Source: Oxalobacteraceae bacterium
GTDB lineage: Bacteria; Pseudomonadota; Gammaproteobacteria; Burkholderiales; Burkholderiaceae_D
Direction of reading: 5' to 3'
Assembly (NCBI GenBank): GCA_947448025.1
Contig: CANFLV010000014.1
Coordinates: 1 to 64,000, forward strand
DNA: 64,000 nt
The position numbers were made by a program, and so were the translations under genes. Of the stretch, positions 57,314 to 64,000 are shown one piece after another (the stretch's first letter is position 1; each line of letters starts with the position of its first letter). A model generated the notes under the pieces. The model was not told the origin of the DNA. It saw only the letters and a list, made by a program, of their open reading frames with translations, and made no database searches.

Positions 57314-58981
57314 ATGGGCGCACCGGAAAAAATCTGGACGCATCAGCGCAGTAATCGCCAAGCGCGTCTGGCGCGCGTGGCTGCCTTGCTCGGCGCTGAA
57401 TTGCAGGGCAAGGTCTTTCCGGCGCAGCGCATCACGGAAGTCTTGCATCAGGTGCTGGAATCGGGTGACCGCGTCTGCCTCGAAGGCAATAACCAGAAGC
57501 AAGCCGATTTTCTCGCGCGTGCGCTGACCGGACTCGATGCGGCGCGCATCCATGACTTGCACATGCTGCTGTCCGTGATCGCACTGCCCGAGCATCTCGA
57601 CATCTTCGAAAAAGGCATCGCCTCGCGTCTCGACTTTTCTTTTTCGGGACCGCAGGCAGGCCGGCTCGCGCAGCTGCTGTCAGCAGGCAAACTGAATATC
57701 GGCGCGATTCATACTTACCTCGAATTGTTCAGCCGTTACTTCGTTGACCTCACGCCGCGCGTAGCGCTGGTCGTCGCCGAAGCCGCCGACCGGCACGGCA
57801 ATCTGTACACGGGACCGAATACCGAAGATACGCCTGCCATCGTCGAAGCCACCGCCTTCAAGAGCGGCATCGTGATCGTGCAGGTGAACCAGATACTCGA
57901 TGTGCTGCCGCGCGTCGACATTCCGGCCGACTGGGTCGACCTCGTCGTGCAGTCACCGACACCGTATTACATTGAGCCGCTGTTCACGCGCGACCCGGCG
58001 CAGATTTCCGAAATCCAGGTCTTGATGGCGATGATGGCCATCAAGGGCATCTATGCCGAGTACGAAGTCCAGCGCCTGAACCACGGCATCGGCTTCGACA
58101 CTGCTGCGATCGAATTGCTGCTGCCAACCTATGCCGAATCGCTGGGATTGAAAGGCAAAATCGCGCGTCACTGGGCCTTGAATCCGCATCCGGCCCTGAT
58201 CCCGGCGATCGAAGCGGGCTTTGTCGAATCGGTCTATTCCTTCGGCTCGGAACTCGGCATGGAAGACTACATTCGCGCGCGGCCCGACGTGTTCTTTACC
58301 GGCCACGACGGTTCCATGCGCAGTAATCGCGGCCTGTGCCAGGCGGCTGGTCACTATGCCTGCGACATGTTCATTGGCTCGACCTTGCAGATTGATTTGC
58401 AGGGCAATTCATCGACGGCGACCCTGGGGCGCATTTCCGGCTTTGGCGGCGCGCCGAACATGGGCGCCGATGCACGCGGCAGGCGTCATGCCAGCCCGGC
58501 CTGGCTCAAGGCAGGTGAGCAGGCGCGCAAAGGCAAGAACCAGATCCCGCGCGGACAAAAACTCGTGGTGCAAATTGTCGAGACCTTCCGCGAACACATG
58601 CAGCCGGCTTTCGTCGAACGACTCGATGCCTGGGAATTGGCTGAGCAAGCCAACATGGCGATTCCGCCGGTGATGATTTACGGCGACGACGTCACCCACA
58701 TCCTCACCGAAGAAGGCATCGCGAACCTGCTGCTATGCCGCAGCGATGCAGAGCGCGAACAGGCGATCCGTGGTGTGGCCGGTTACACGCCGGTGGGCAT
58801 GGCGCGCGACGCACGCATGGTCGAAAACCTGCGCGACCGCGGCATCATCCAGCGTCCTGCCGACCTCGGCATCGACCAGCGACTCGCGACCCGCGATCTG
58901 CTGGCCGCGAAGAACATGAAAGACCTGGTGCGCGCATCCGGTGGCCTGTATGCGCCGCCGAAGCGCTTCCGGAACTGGTAG
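57314..58981 (+). CDS. mdcA: Malonate decarboxylase alpha subunit (acetyl-S-ACP:malonate ACP transferase)
   Basis: A 555-residue CoA-transferase-like enzyme, the usual length for MdcA. Text such as GDRVCLEGNNQKQADFLARA, ALVVAEAADRHGNLYTGPNT, and SSTATLGRISGFGGAPNMGADARGRRHASPAW (in parts) is typical. It exchanges acetyl for malonyl on the ACP subunit. It begins immediately after dctM, so uptake and decarboxylation are co-translated. Confidence 0.95.
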   Translation: MGAPEKIWTHQRSNRQARLARVAALLGAELQGKVFPAQRITEVLHQVLESGDRVCLEGNNQKQADFLARALTGLDAARIHDLHMLLSVIALPEHLDIFEKGIASRLDFSFSGPQAGRLAQLLSAGKLNIGAIHTYLELFSRYFVDLTPRVALVVAEAADRHGNLYTGPNTEDTPAIVEATAFKSGIVIVQVNQILDVLPRVDIPADWVDLVVQSPTPYYIEPLFTRDPAQISEIQVLMAMMAIKGIYAEYEVQRLNHGIGFDTAAIELLLPTYAESLGLKGKIARHWALNPHPALIPAIEAGFVESVYSFGSELGMEDYIRARPDVFFTGHDGSMRSNRGLCQAAGHYACDMFIGSTLQIDLQGNSSTATLGRISGFGGAPNMGADARGRRHASPAWLKAGEQARKGKNQIPRGQKLVVQIVETFREHMQPAFVERLDAWELAEQANMAIPPVMIYGDDVTHILTEEGIANLLLCRSDAEREQAIRGVAGYTPVGMARDARMVENLRDRGIIQRPADLGIDQRLATRDLLAAKNMKDLVRASGGLYAPPKRFRNW

Positions 58982-58987
58982 GCGACT

Positions 58988-59302
58988 ATGGAAACCCTGC
59001 ATTTTCAATTTGAACATGGCACGCGCGCAGTAGCGCCTGCTGCGCAATTGGTCGGCGTAGTCGGCTCCGGCAATCTCGAAGTCCTGATTGAAGCGGCCGC
59101 GCTGAACGGCGCCTGCGAGATCGCGGTCACGACGGCCGCGATCGGCTTCGGCGCGACCTGGCAAGCCGTGATGCGCGACTTCCATGCACGCTGGCAGCTG
59201 CGCGACGCGCGCATCGCCATCAACGACATGGGCGCTACGCCTGCTGTGGTCAGCCTGCGCCTCGACCAAGCCGTACAAGCCATCCTGGAGCCGGGCGCAT
59301 GA
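58988..59302 (+). CDS. mdcC: Malonate decarboxylase acyl carrier protein (delta subunit)
   Basis: A 104-residue protein that carries the 2'-(5''-triphosphoribosyl)-3'-dephospho-CoA group. The attachment serine should be Ser27 in VGVVGSGNLEVL. NDMGATPAVVSLRLDQA lies near the C-terminus. It starts 6 bp after mdcA and overlaps mdcD by ATGA. Confidence 0.94.
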   Translation: METLHFQFEHGTRAVAPAAQLVGVVGSGNLEVLIEAAALNGACEIAVTTAAIGFGATWQAVMRDFHARWQLRDARIAINDMGATPAVVSLRLDQAVQAILEPGA

Positions 59303-60195
59303 ACAGTTATCTCGAATCGACCGCAAGGCAGCGCATGCAGGCCATGCTGGACGCGGCCAGCTTTGAAGAATTCATCGGTTCGTCTGAGCGCATCGTCAGC
59401 CCGCATCTGGCGCAATTGAATGCGGCGGTGTCGTTTGACGATGGCGTGATGATCGGTCGCGGCAAGCTCGACGGCCACGCCATTTTTTGCGCCGCGCAGG
59501 AAGGCGCCTTCATGGGCGGTGCCGTGGGCGAAGTGCATGGCGCGAAACTCGTTGGCCTGTTGCGCCGCGCCGTGGTCGAGCGTCCCGCTGCGGTGCTGCT
59601 GCTGCTGGAGAGTGGCGGCGTGCGATTGCATGAAGCGAACGCCGGCCTGATCGCGGTGTCCGAAGTCATGCGCGCGCTGCTCGATGCGCGCGCTGCCGGC
59701 ATTCCGGTCATCGTCGCCATCGGCGGCTCGAACGGCTGCTTCGGCGGCATGGGCATCGTCGCGCGCTGTGCGAATGCAATCATCATGTCCGAAGAAGGCC
59801 GGCTCGCCATGTCGGGCCCGGAAGTCATCGAGACCGCGAATGGCGTCGAAGAATTCGATTCACGCGACCGCGCGCTTGTATGGCGCACCAGCGGCGGCAA
59901 GCATCGTTATCTGCTGGGCGACTGTCAGGCACTGGTGGCGGATGATTTCGATGCCTTCCGCGCTGCGATACTGGACGCCATGTCGGTGTATGAACATCAA
60001 TCGAGCGCGCTGTCGTTGTCTGCTCTCGAACAGGAACAGGCCATGCTGAAAACACGACTGGCACGTTTTGGCGACGCGACCGATCCGCTGCAGATCTGGG
60101 AGCACATGGGCATTGCCGATGCGCGCCAATTGCCGATGTTAGAAGCCGAACGCTTTTGCGCGCAGGTCGCACCCTACCGCCTAGGAGTCGCATGA
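59299..60195 (+). CDS. mdcD: Malonate decarboxylase beta subunit
   Basis: A 298-residue carboxyltransferase-fold (crotonase-like) subunit that decarboxylates malonyl-ACP with MdcE. Text includes ASFEEFIGSSERIVSPHLAQ, FMGGAVGEVHGAKLVGLLRR, LLLLESGGVRLHEANAGLIA and GGSNGCFGGMGIVARCANA. It overlaps both neighbours. Confidence 0.95.
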   Translation: MNSYLESTARQRMQAMLDAASFEEFIGSSERIVSPHLAQLNAAVSFDDGVMIGRGKLDGHAIFCAAQEGAFMGGAVGEVHGAKLVGLLRRAVVERPAAVLLLLESGGVRLHEANAGLIAVSEVMRALLDARAAGIPVIVAIGGSNGCFGGMGIVARCANAIIMSEEGRLAMSGPEVIETANGVEEFDSRDRALVWRTSGGKHRYLLGDCQALVADDFDAFRAAILDAMSVYEHQSSALSLSALEQEQAMLKTRLARFGDATDPLQIWEHMGIADARQLPMLEAERFCAQVAPYRLGVA

Positions 60196-60911
60196 TGGAA
60201 TGGCAAACGCTCGCCACCGCGCTATTCCCGCAAGGGCACGGCATCACCGAAGATCACGATTTCCTCTCGGGCAGCGCACAGGTCGGTACACAGACCGTGG
60301 CCATCATCGGCACCACCGGCCATACGCCGATCGGCGTCGAGATCGCACTGAAACAAGCCGAAGCCGTCCTGCACACCGTGCGCACACATCCGCAGCGGCC
60401 GATCCTCATCCTCGTCGATACGCAAGGCCAGCGCCTGCGCCATCGCGACGAAATGTTGGGTATCAACAGCTACATGGCGCATCTGGGCAAATGCATCGAC
60501 CTTGCGCGCCGCGAAGGTCACAAGGTCATCGCGCTGGTCTACGATCAGGCGCTCTCGGGTGGCTTCATCACGAGCGGCTTGATGGCCGATGCCTGTTATG
60601 CGCTGCCTGAGGCGACGATACGCGTGATGGGTTTGCCGGCGATGGCGCGCATCACCAAGGTTGAACTGGACTTGCTGGTCGAACTCGCAAAAGAGAATCC
60701 GGTCTTCGCGCCAGGGCCGGAAAATTATGCGCGCATGGGTGGCGTGATGGCGATCTGGCACGAGGATCTGGCGCAGCGACTGGAGCAGGCACTGGCGGAA
60801 GCTGATCCTGTCGACCATCGCAGCGCGGACGGCTATGCGCGCGGCGGGCGCAAGCTGGCGCAACCGGTCATCGATGCCGTGCTGGCTGGCCGTCATGTTC
60901 TCGCGGCATGA
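60192..60911 (+). CDS. mdcE: Malonate decarboxylase gamma subunit
   Basis: A 239-residue partner of MdcD. ATG 60192 overlaps the mdcD stop; a frame start at 60156 lies inside mdcD. Typical text is TTGHTPIGVEIALKQAEAVL, ILVDTQGQRLRHRDEMLGIN and LVYDQALSGGFITSGLMADA. Confidence 0.94.
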   Translation: MMEWQTLATALFPQGHGITEDHDFLSGSAQVGTQTVAIIGTTGHTPIGVEIALKQAEAVLHTVRTHPQRPILILVDTQGQRLRHRDEMLGINSYMAHLGKCIDLARREGHKVIALVYDQALSGGFITSGLMADACYALPEATIRVMGLPAMARITKVELDLLVELAKENPVFAPGPENYARMGGVMAIWHEDLAQRLEQALAEADPVDHRSADGYARGGRKLAQPVIDAVLAGRHVLAA

Positions 60912-61569
60912 ACTAGTCTGGCTGGACGCACGCGGCTGGCAAAAGATCATCGATACGGCAGCGGCTGAACATCAGCCGGCGTTGCGCGGCTGGCAGGATT
61001 TTCCGCTGGTGGTGCGACGCACGGATGACGGCATCGACGACGATAAGGTTTGCCTCGGCTTGCCCTTTCCGCCTGATGCGCGGACTGGCCACAAGCTGCG
61101 GCATGCGCTCACAGCAGACCGCACAGACATCGCAAAACGCACACTGCCATTGCCGCTAGCTGAAGTGATCGCGACAGCACCTGCCCACTGGCGTTCGCAG
61201 CTGCAGATGCTGGCGCAGGACGCGCTGGCGCTAAACGTCTCCTTACGCGTCTATGGCTCGCTCGCCTTGCAGGCGCTGACCGGCCATGCTTACGTCAGGC
61301 CGCAATCCGATATCGACATCCTGCTACGCATTGAACAGCCCCAGCAATTACAGGCCGGCCTCGATTTACTTCAGCAGCATAGCCAATACCTGCCGCTCGA
61401 TGGTGAACTCATGCTGCCTTCGGGCGCAGCAGTGTCATGGAAAGAATGGCGCAATGCGCAAGCCAGCGCGGCGGGTACGCGCGTGCTCGTGAAAGAAATG
61501 CAGACCGTGCGCCTGACGACGATCGCCGCGCTGCTCACTACAGAATTTGCACAGCCATGCCTGCCCTGA
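60895..61569 (+). CDS. mdcG: Malonate decarboxylase holo-ACP synthase (phosphoribosyl-dephospho-CoA transferase)
   Basis: A 224-residue enzyme that attaches the prosthetic group to MdcC. It begins MFSRHELVWLDARGWQKI and has the nucleotidyltransferase acid pair in YVRPQSDIDILLRI. ATG 60895 overlaps mdcE by 17 bp. Confidence 0.9.
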   Translation: MFSRHELVWLDARGWQKIIDTAAAEHQPALRGWQDFPLVVRRTDDGIDDDKVCLGLPFPPDARTGHKLRHALTADRTDIAKRTLPLPLAEVIATAPAHWRSQLQMLAQDALALNVSLRVYGSLALQALTGHAYVRPQSDIDILLRIEQPQQLQAGLDLLQQHSQYLPLDGELMLPSGAAVSWKEWRNAQASAAGTRVLVKEMQTVRLTTIAALLTTEFAQPCLP

Positions 61570-62432
61570 TCCTCGCCCTTCCGCGCACGCCACGCGCACC
61601 GAACGACAGCGCATCATCCAGCGAGATCGCGCGCATGGCCATCCGCAGCCTGCATGCCGAACTGAGCCTGTATCCGAAACCCGGACTCGTCTCGCTCATC
61701 GACAATGGCAGCCATGCCGACATGACGGCAGAGACTTTCATGCGCAGTCTGTTTTCGCTACGCCACTACTTCCGCGACATCGCGCGCGCTGGCGCAGCGG
61801 CTGCGGGCTTCGACACGCTCAAGCGTCTGGGCATCGCGGCCGAAGCTCGCATGTTGCGCGCCACTGGCGGCATCAATACGCATCGCGGCGCGATCTTCAG
61901 CCTTGGAATGTTATGCGCGGCGATAGGGTATTTACAGTCGCGTAGCATGCCGCTGACAGCGCAAGGCATCCGCAATACGCTGCAGGCCGAATGGGGCGAG
62001 GGACTCGCCGCCCATACGCGAGATGTGAGCGGTACCACGCATGGCTTAAAAGTCGCAGCACTTCATGCCGCCGCCGGCGCGCGTGAGGAAGTCGCGCTCG
62101 GACTGCCATCGCTGTTCGAGATTGCACTGCCACGATTGCAGCAAACGCTGGCGGCGGGTCGCGATGCCCACGCAGCGCGCATTGATGCGCTGTTTGCCTT
62201 GATGGCGCATGTCAGCGATACGAATGTGTATCACCGAGGCGGCGTGCAAGGCGCGCTGATGGTGCGCGAGCAAGCGCGCAATTTCCTTGCGCGCGGCGGT
62301 ACAGAACAAGACGATTGGCCGGCGCAGGCCTTGCGCTGTCACCGGCTCTTTGTTGCACAAAAATTGTCCCCAGGTGGCGCAGCCGATCTGCTGGCGGCGA
62401 CCTGCCTGGTGCAAATGGCGCTCACAGCATGA
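61557..62432 (+). CDS. mdcB: Triphosphoribosyl-dephospho-CoA synthase
   Basis: A 291-residue CitG-type enzyme making the precursor of the MdcC prosthetic group from ATP and dephospho-CoA. Text includes SLHAELSLYPKPGLVSLIDN, GSHADMTAETFMRSL, GGINTHRGAIFSLGMLCAA and HVSDTNVYHRGGVQG. The start is ATG 61557, overlapping mdcG by 13 bp. Confidence 0.93.
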   Translation: MPALILALPRTPRAPNDSASSSEIARMAIRSLHAELSLYPKPGLVSLIDNGSHADMTAETFMRSLFSLRHYFRDIARAGAAAAGFDTLKRLGIAAEARMLRATGGINTHRGAIFSLGMLCAAIGYLQSRSMPLTAQGIRNTLQAEWGEGLAAHTRDVSGTTHGLKVAALHAAAGAREEVALGLPSLFEIALPRLQQTLAAGRDAHAARIDALFALMAHVSDTNVYHRGGVQGALMVREQARNFLARGGTEQDDWPAQALRCHRLFVAQKLSPGGAADLLAATCLVQMALTA

Positions 62433-63304
62433 GCGCAAAACTGGCCCTGCTCTGCCCCGGACAAGGCGCGCAACATCGCGACATGTTTGCGCTCACTGCA
62501 GCAGTTGTACAGCTGCCGCCTGACGACGCGCAGCTGTTTGAAAACCGCTACGCGCAACCCCTGATCGTCGATGCGACGCTGGCAATGTGGCAGGCGATAC
62601 GTAGCTTCGTACCACAGCCGGCGCTGGTAGCAGGCTATAGCGTGGGTGAATTGTCGGCCTATGGCGTGGCAGGTGCGCTCACGAATGCGGACGCGCACCA
62701 CATCGCTGGTGAACGTGCGCGGCTGATGGATGCATGTCGCACGCCGAAAGCACCACAGGTCATGCTCGCGGTCGCGGCGATTTCCATAGGCGGACTAAAG
62801 CCTTGCCTGCTGCGCCATGGCTTTCATCTCGCCATCGAGAATGGTGATGCAAATTTTGTGGTCGGTGGGCTTGAGAGAGAGCGTGATGCGCTGGTCGCGG
62901 ACTTGCTGGCACTGGGCGCCGCAGTCACGCCGCTGGCCGTGCAGATCGCCTCGCATACACCCTTGATGGTGGGCGCTGTGGCAGGCTTTGCCGAGGTACT
63001 GACGCAAAACCCACTGGGGCCGATGACGATGCCAGTGCTGGCGGGGATTAACGCTGCAAAAATGATCACGCCTGAAGCTGCGACAGCGACTTTGCTGCGG
63101 CAATTGACGGAGCCTGTGCGCTGGGCTGCCTGCATGGATGCCTTGGCGGAGTCTGGCATCACCGTCGCGCTGGAACTCGGCCCGGGAGCAACGCTGTCGC
63201 GCATGCTGCAGCAAAGGCATCCGCAGATCGCCTGTCGTTCGGTCGCGGATTTTCGCAGTTTGCGCGGTATTGAAGTCTGGCTTGAACGCCAGTGCAGCGA
63301 TTAG
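62429..63304 (+). CDS. mdcH: Malonate decarboxylase-associated malonyl-CoA:ACP transacylase
   Basis: A 291-residue FabD-like acyltransferase. The oxyanion GQGAQ is at about 11-15 and the nucleophile serine in GYSVGELSAYG (Ser71). The conserved His should be in ASHTPLMVGAV. It primes the ACP with malonyl, starting the cycle. ATG 62429 overlaps mdcB by ATGA. It is last in the operon. Confidence 0.92.
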   Translation: MSAKLALLCPGQGAQHRDMFALTAAVVQLPPDDAQLFENRYAQPLIVDATLAMWQAIRSFVPQPALVAGYSVGELSAYGVAGALTNADAHHIAGERARLMDACRTPKAPQVMLAVAAISIGGLKPCLLRHGFHLAIENGDANFVVGGLERERDALVADLLALGAAVTPLAVQIASHTPLMVGAVAGFAEVLTQNPLGPMTMPVLAGINAAKMITPEAATATLLRQLTEPVRWAACMDALAESGITVALELGPGATLSRMLQQRHPQIACRSVADFRSLRGIEVWLERQCSD

Positions 63305-63314
63305 CGCTGAGCGA

Positions 63315-63917
63315 TCAACGCTTACGCAGCCGGAACACCGCAAGACTGCCGCGCCAGTTCGGCAGGAACATCACCGGCTTGCCCTCATCGAGCGCCACGC
63401 ACTCGAGCACTTCGAGTCCGACTTCATTGGCCAGCGCCTCGAAATCCCTGATCGTCGCGCAGCGCAGATTCGGCGTGTCATACCATTCGTAAGGCAAGGT
63501 CTTCGACACTGGCATGCGCCCGCCGAGCAAGGCCACGCGATGCGGCCAGTAAGCGAAATTCGGAAACGAAACGATCGCCTCGCGGCCAACGCGCGTGATG
63601 TCGCGCAGGATGCCTTCCACATTCTTCATCATTTGCAGCGCCGACAGGCATAGCACCGTATCGAATGCATTATCGGCAAAGATCGCCAGACCGGCTTCGA
63701 GATCCTGCTGGATCACCGACACATCGCGCGCGATGCAGACCGGGATCTTGTCGTCGTCGATTTCAACGCCATAGCCGGCGCAGCTCTTGTGCGCCTGCAA
63801 ATAACTGAGCATCTCGCCGTCACCGCAGCCGAGATCGAGCACATTCGAGCCATCCTGCACCCAGTCGGCAATAAAGGCGAGGTCCGCACGCAGCAAGACG
63901 GATTCACGATTGATCAT
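63315..63917 (-). CDS. metW: MetW methyltransferase-like protein
   Basis: A 200-residue SAM-methyltransferase-fold protein. NVLDLGCGDGEMLSYLQAHK is the SAM loop, and NFAYWPHRVALLGGRMPVSK and LPYEWYDTPNLRCATIRDFE are MetW hallmarks. MetW works with MetX in homoserine acylation. The ATG overlaps the metX stop. It converges on mdcH with a 10-bp gap, with no terminator seen. Confidence 0.95.
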   Translation of the reverse strand: MINRESVLLRADLAFIADWVQDGSNVLDLGCGDGEMLSYLQAHKSCAGYGVEIDDDKIPVCIARDVSVIQQDLEAGLAIFADNAFDTVLCLSALQMMKNVEGILRDITRVGREAIVSFPNFAYWPHRVALLGGRMPVSKTLPYEWYDTPNLRCATIRDFEALANEVGLEVLECVALDEGKPVMFLPNWRGSLAVFRLRKR

Positions 63918-64000
63918 GACTGCACCTCCGCGCTGACGTCATCCCAGACATTCTCGTAATAGGCGCGCACCACATTCATATAGCGTGCATCTTCCAGCAG
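63914..64000 (-). CDS. metX: C-terminal end of homoserine O-acyltransferase MetX (5' part outside window)
   Basis: The last 28 codons are visible, reading LLEDARYMNVVRAYYENVW and so on to a TGA at 63914-63916. This matches the end of betaproteobacterial MetX, and the metX-metW order supports it. The overlap ATGA with metW suggests coupling. Confidence 0.85.
   Translation of the reverse strand: MLEDARYMNVVRAYYENVWDDVSAEVQS

Overview
The window looks like a chromosomal segment from a betaproteobacterium, most likely Burkholderiales and probably Oxalobacteraceae (Herminiimonas/Janthinobacterium-like). That placement is inferred from protein style, moderately high GC, and neighbourhoods such as mreBCD-mrdAB next to divergent gatCAB, yraN-diaA-dolP beside rsmI, and a metX-metW edge. 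It is almost entirely coding. No tRNA, rRNA, CRISPR array, IS element or prophage was recognised.

Left part (1-11.3 kb). On the minus strand lie a FAN1-type VRR-NUC nuclease, cut by the window edge, and a vitamin B12 uptake operon (btuB-btuC-btuD). A clear promoter and a cobalamin riboswitch precede btuB. On the plus strand follows a zinc-uptake group: a small exported protein, an outer-membrane protein, a ZnuA-like binding protein and a ZnuB-like permease. No ATPase gene is beside it. A HipB/HipA-type toxin-antitoxin pair follows, with its own strong promoter and palindromic operator.

Middle part (11.3-28.9 kb, minus strand). First comes a complete AcrAB-OprM-type RND efflux operon. Next is a sulfur-oxidation cluster: a monoheme cytochrome and flavoprotein (soxE/F or fccAB-like), soxY, soxZ, a periplasmic DsrE-like protein, soxA, soxX, soxB, a thioredoxin (soxW-like) and a TlpA-type protein. 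soxCD is not in the window. LemA and a membrane M48 protease sit directly upstream. DolP and DiaA follow.

Housekeeping core (28.9-44.4 kb). This holds an AstE/aspartoacylase-like amidohydrolase, yraN, rsmI, rlpA, the cell-shape genes mrdB, mrdA, mreD, mreC and mreB, gatCAB with a strong terminator, a DUF4124 protein, pyrE and an exonuclease III.

Right part (44.4-64 kb). An rlmI-like rRNA methyltransferase gene has lost its catalytic half at the border of an accessory AlbA_2/Schlafen-type regulator gene. A second RND efflux operon (outer-membrane factor, adaptor, pump) and an unknown exported protein follow. Then comes a malonate catabolism locus: a divergent GntR/FCD regulator and one tightly coupled operon, dctP-dctQ-dctM-mdcA-mdcC-mdcD-mdcE-mdcG-mdcB-mdcH. 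Here a TRAP transporter is inferred to bring in malonate, which the biotin-independent Mdc complex decarboxylates to acetyl-CoA. The window ends with metW and the 3' end of metX on the minus strand.
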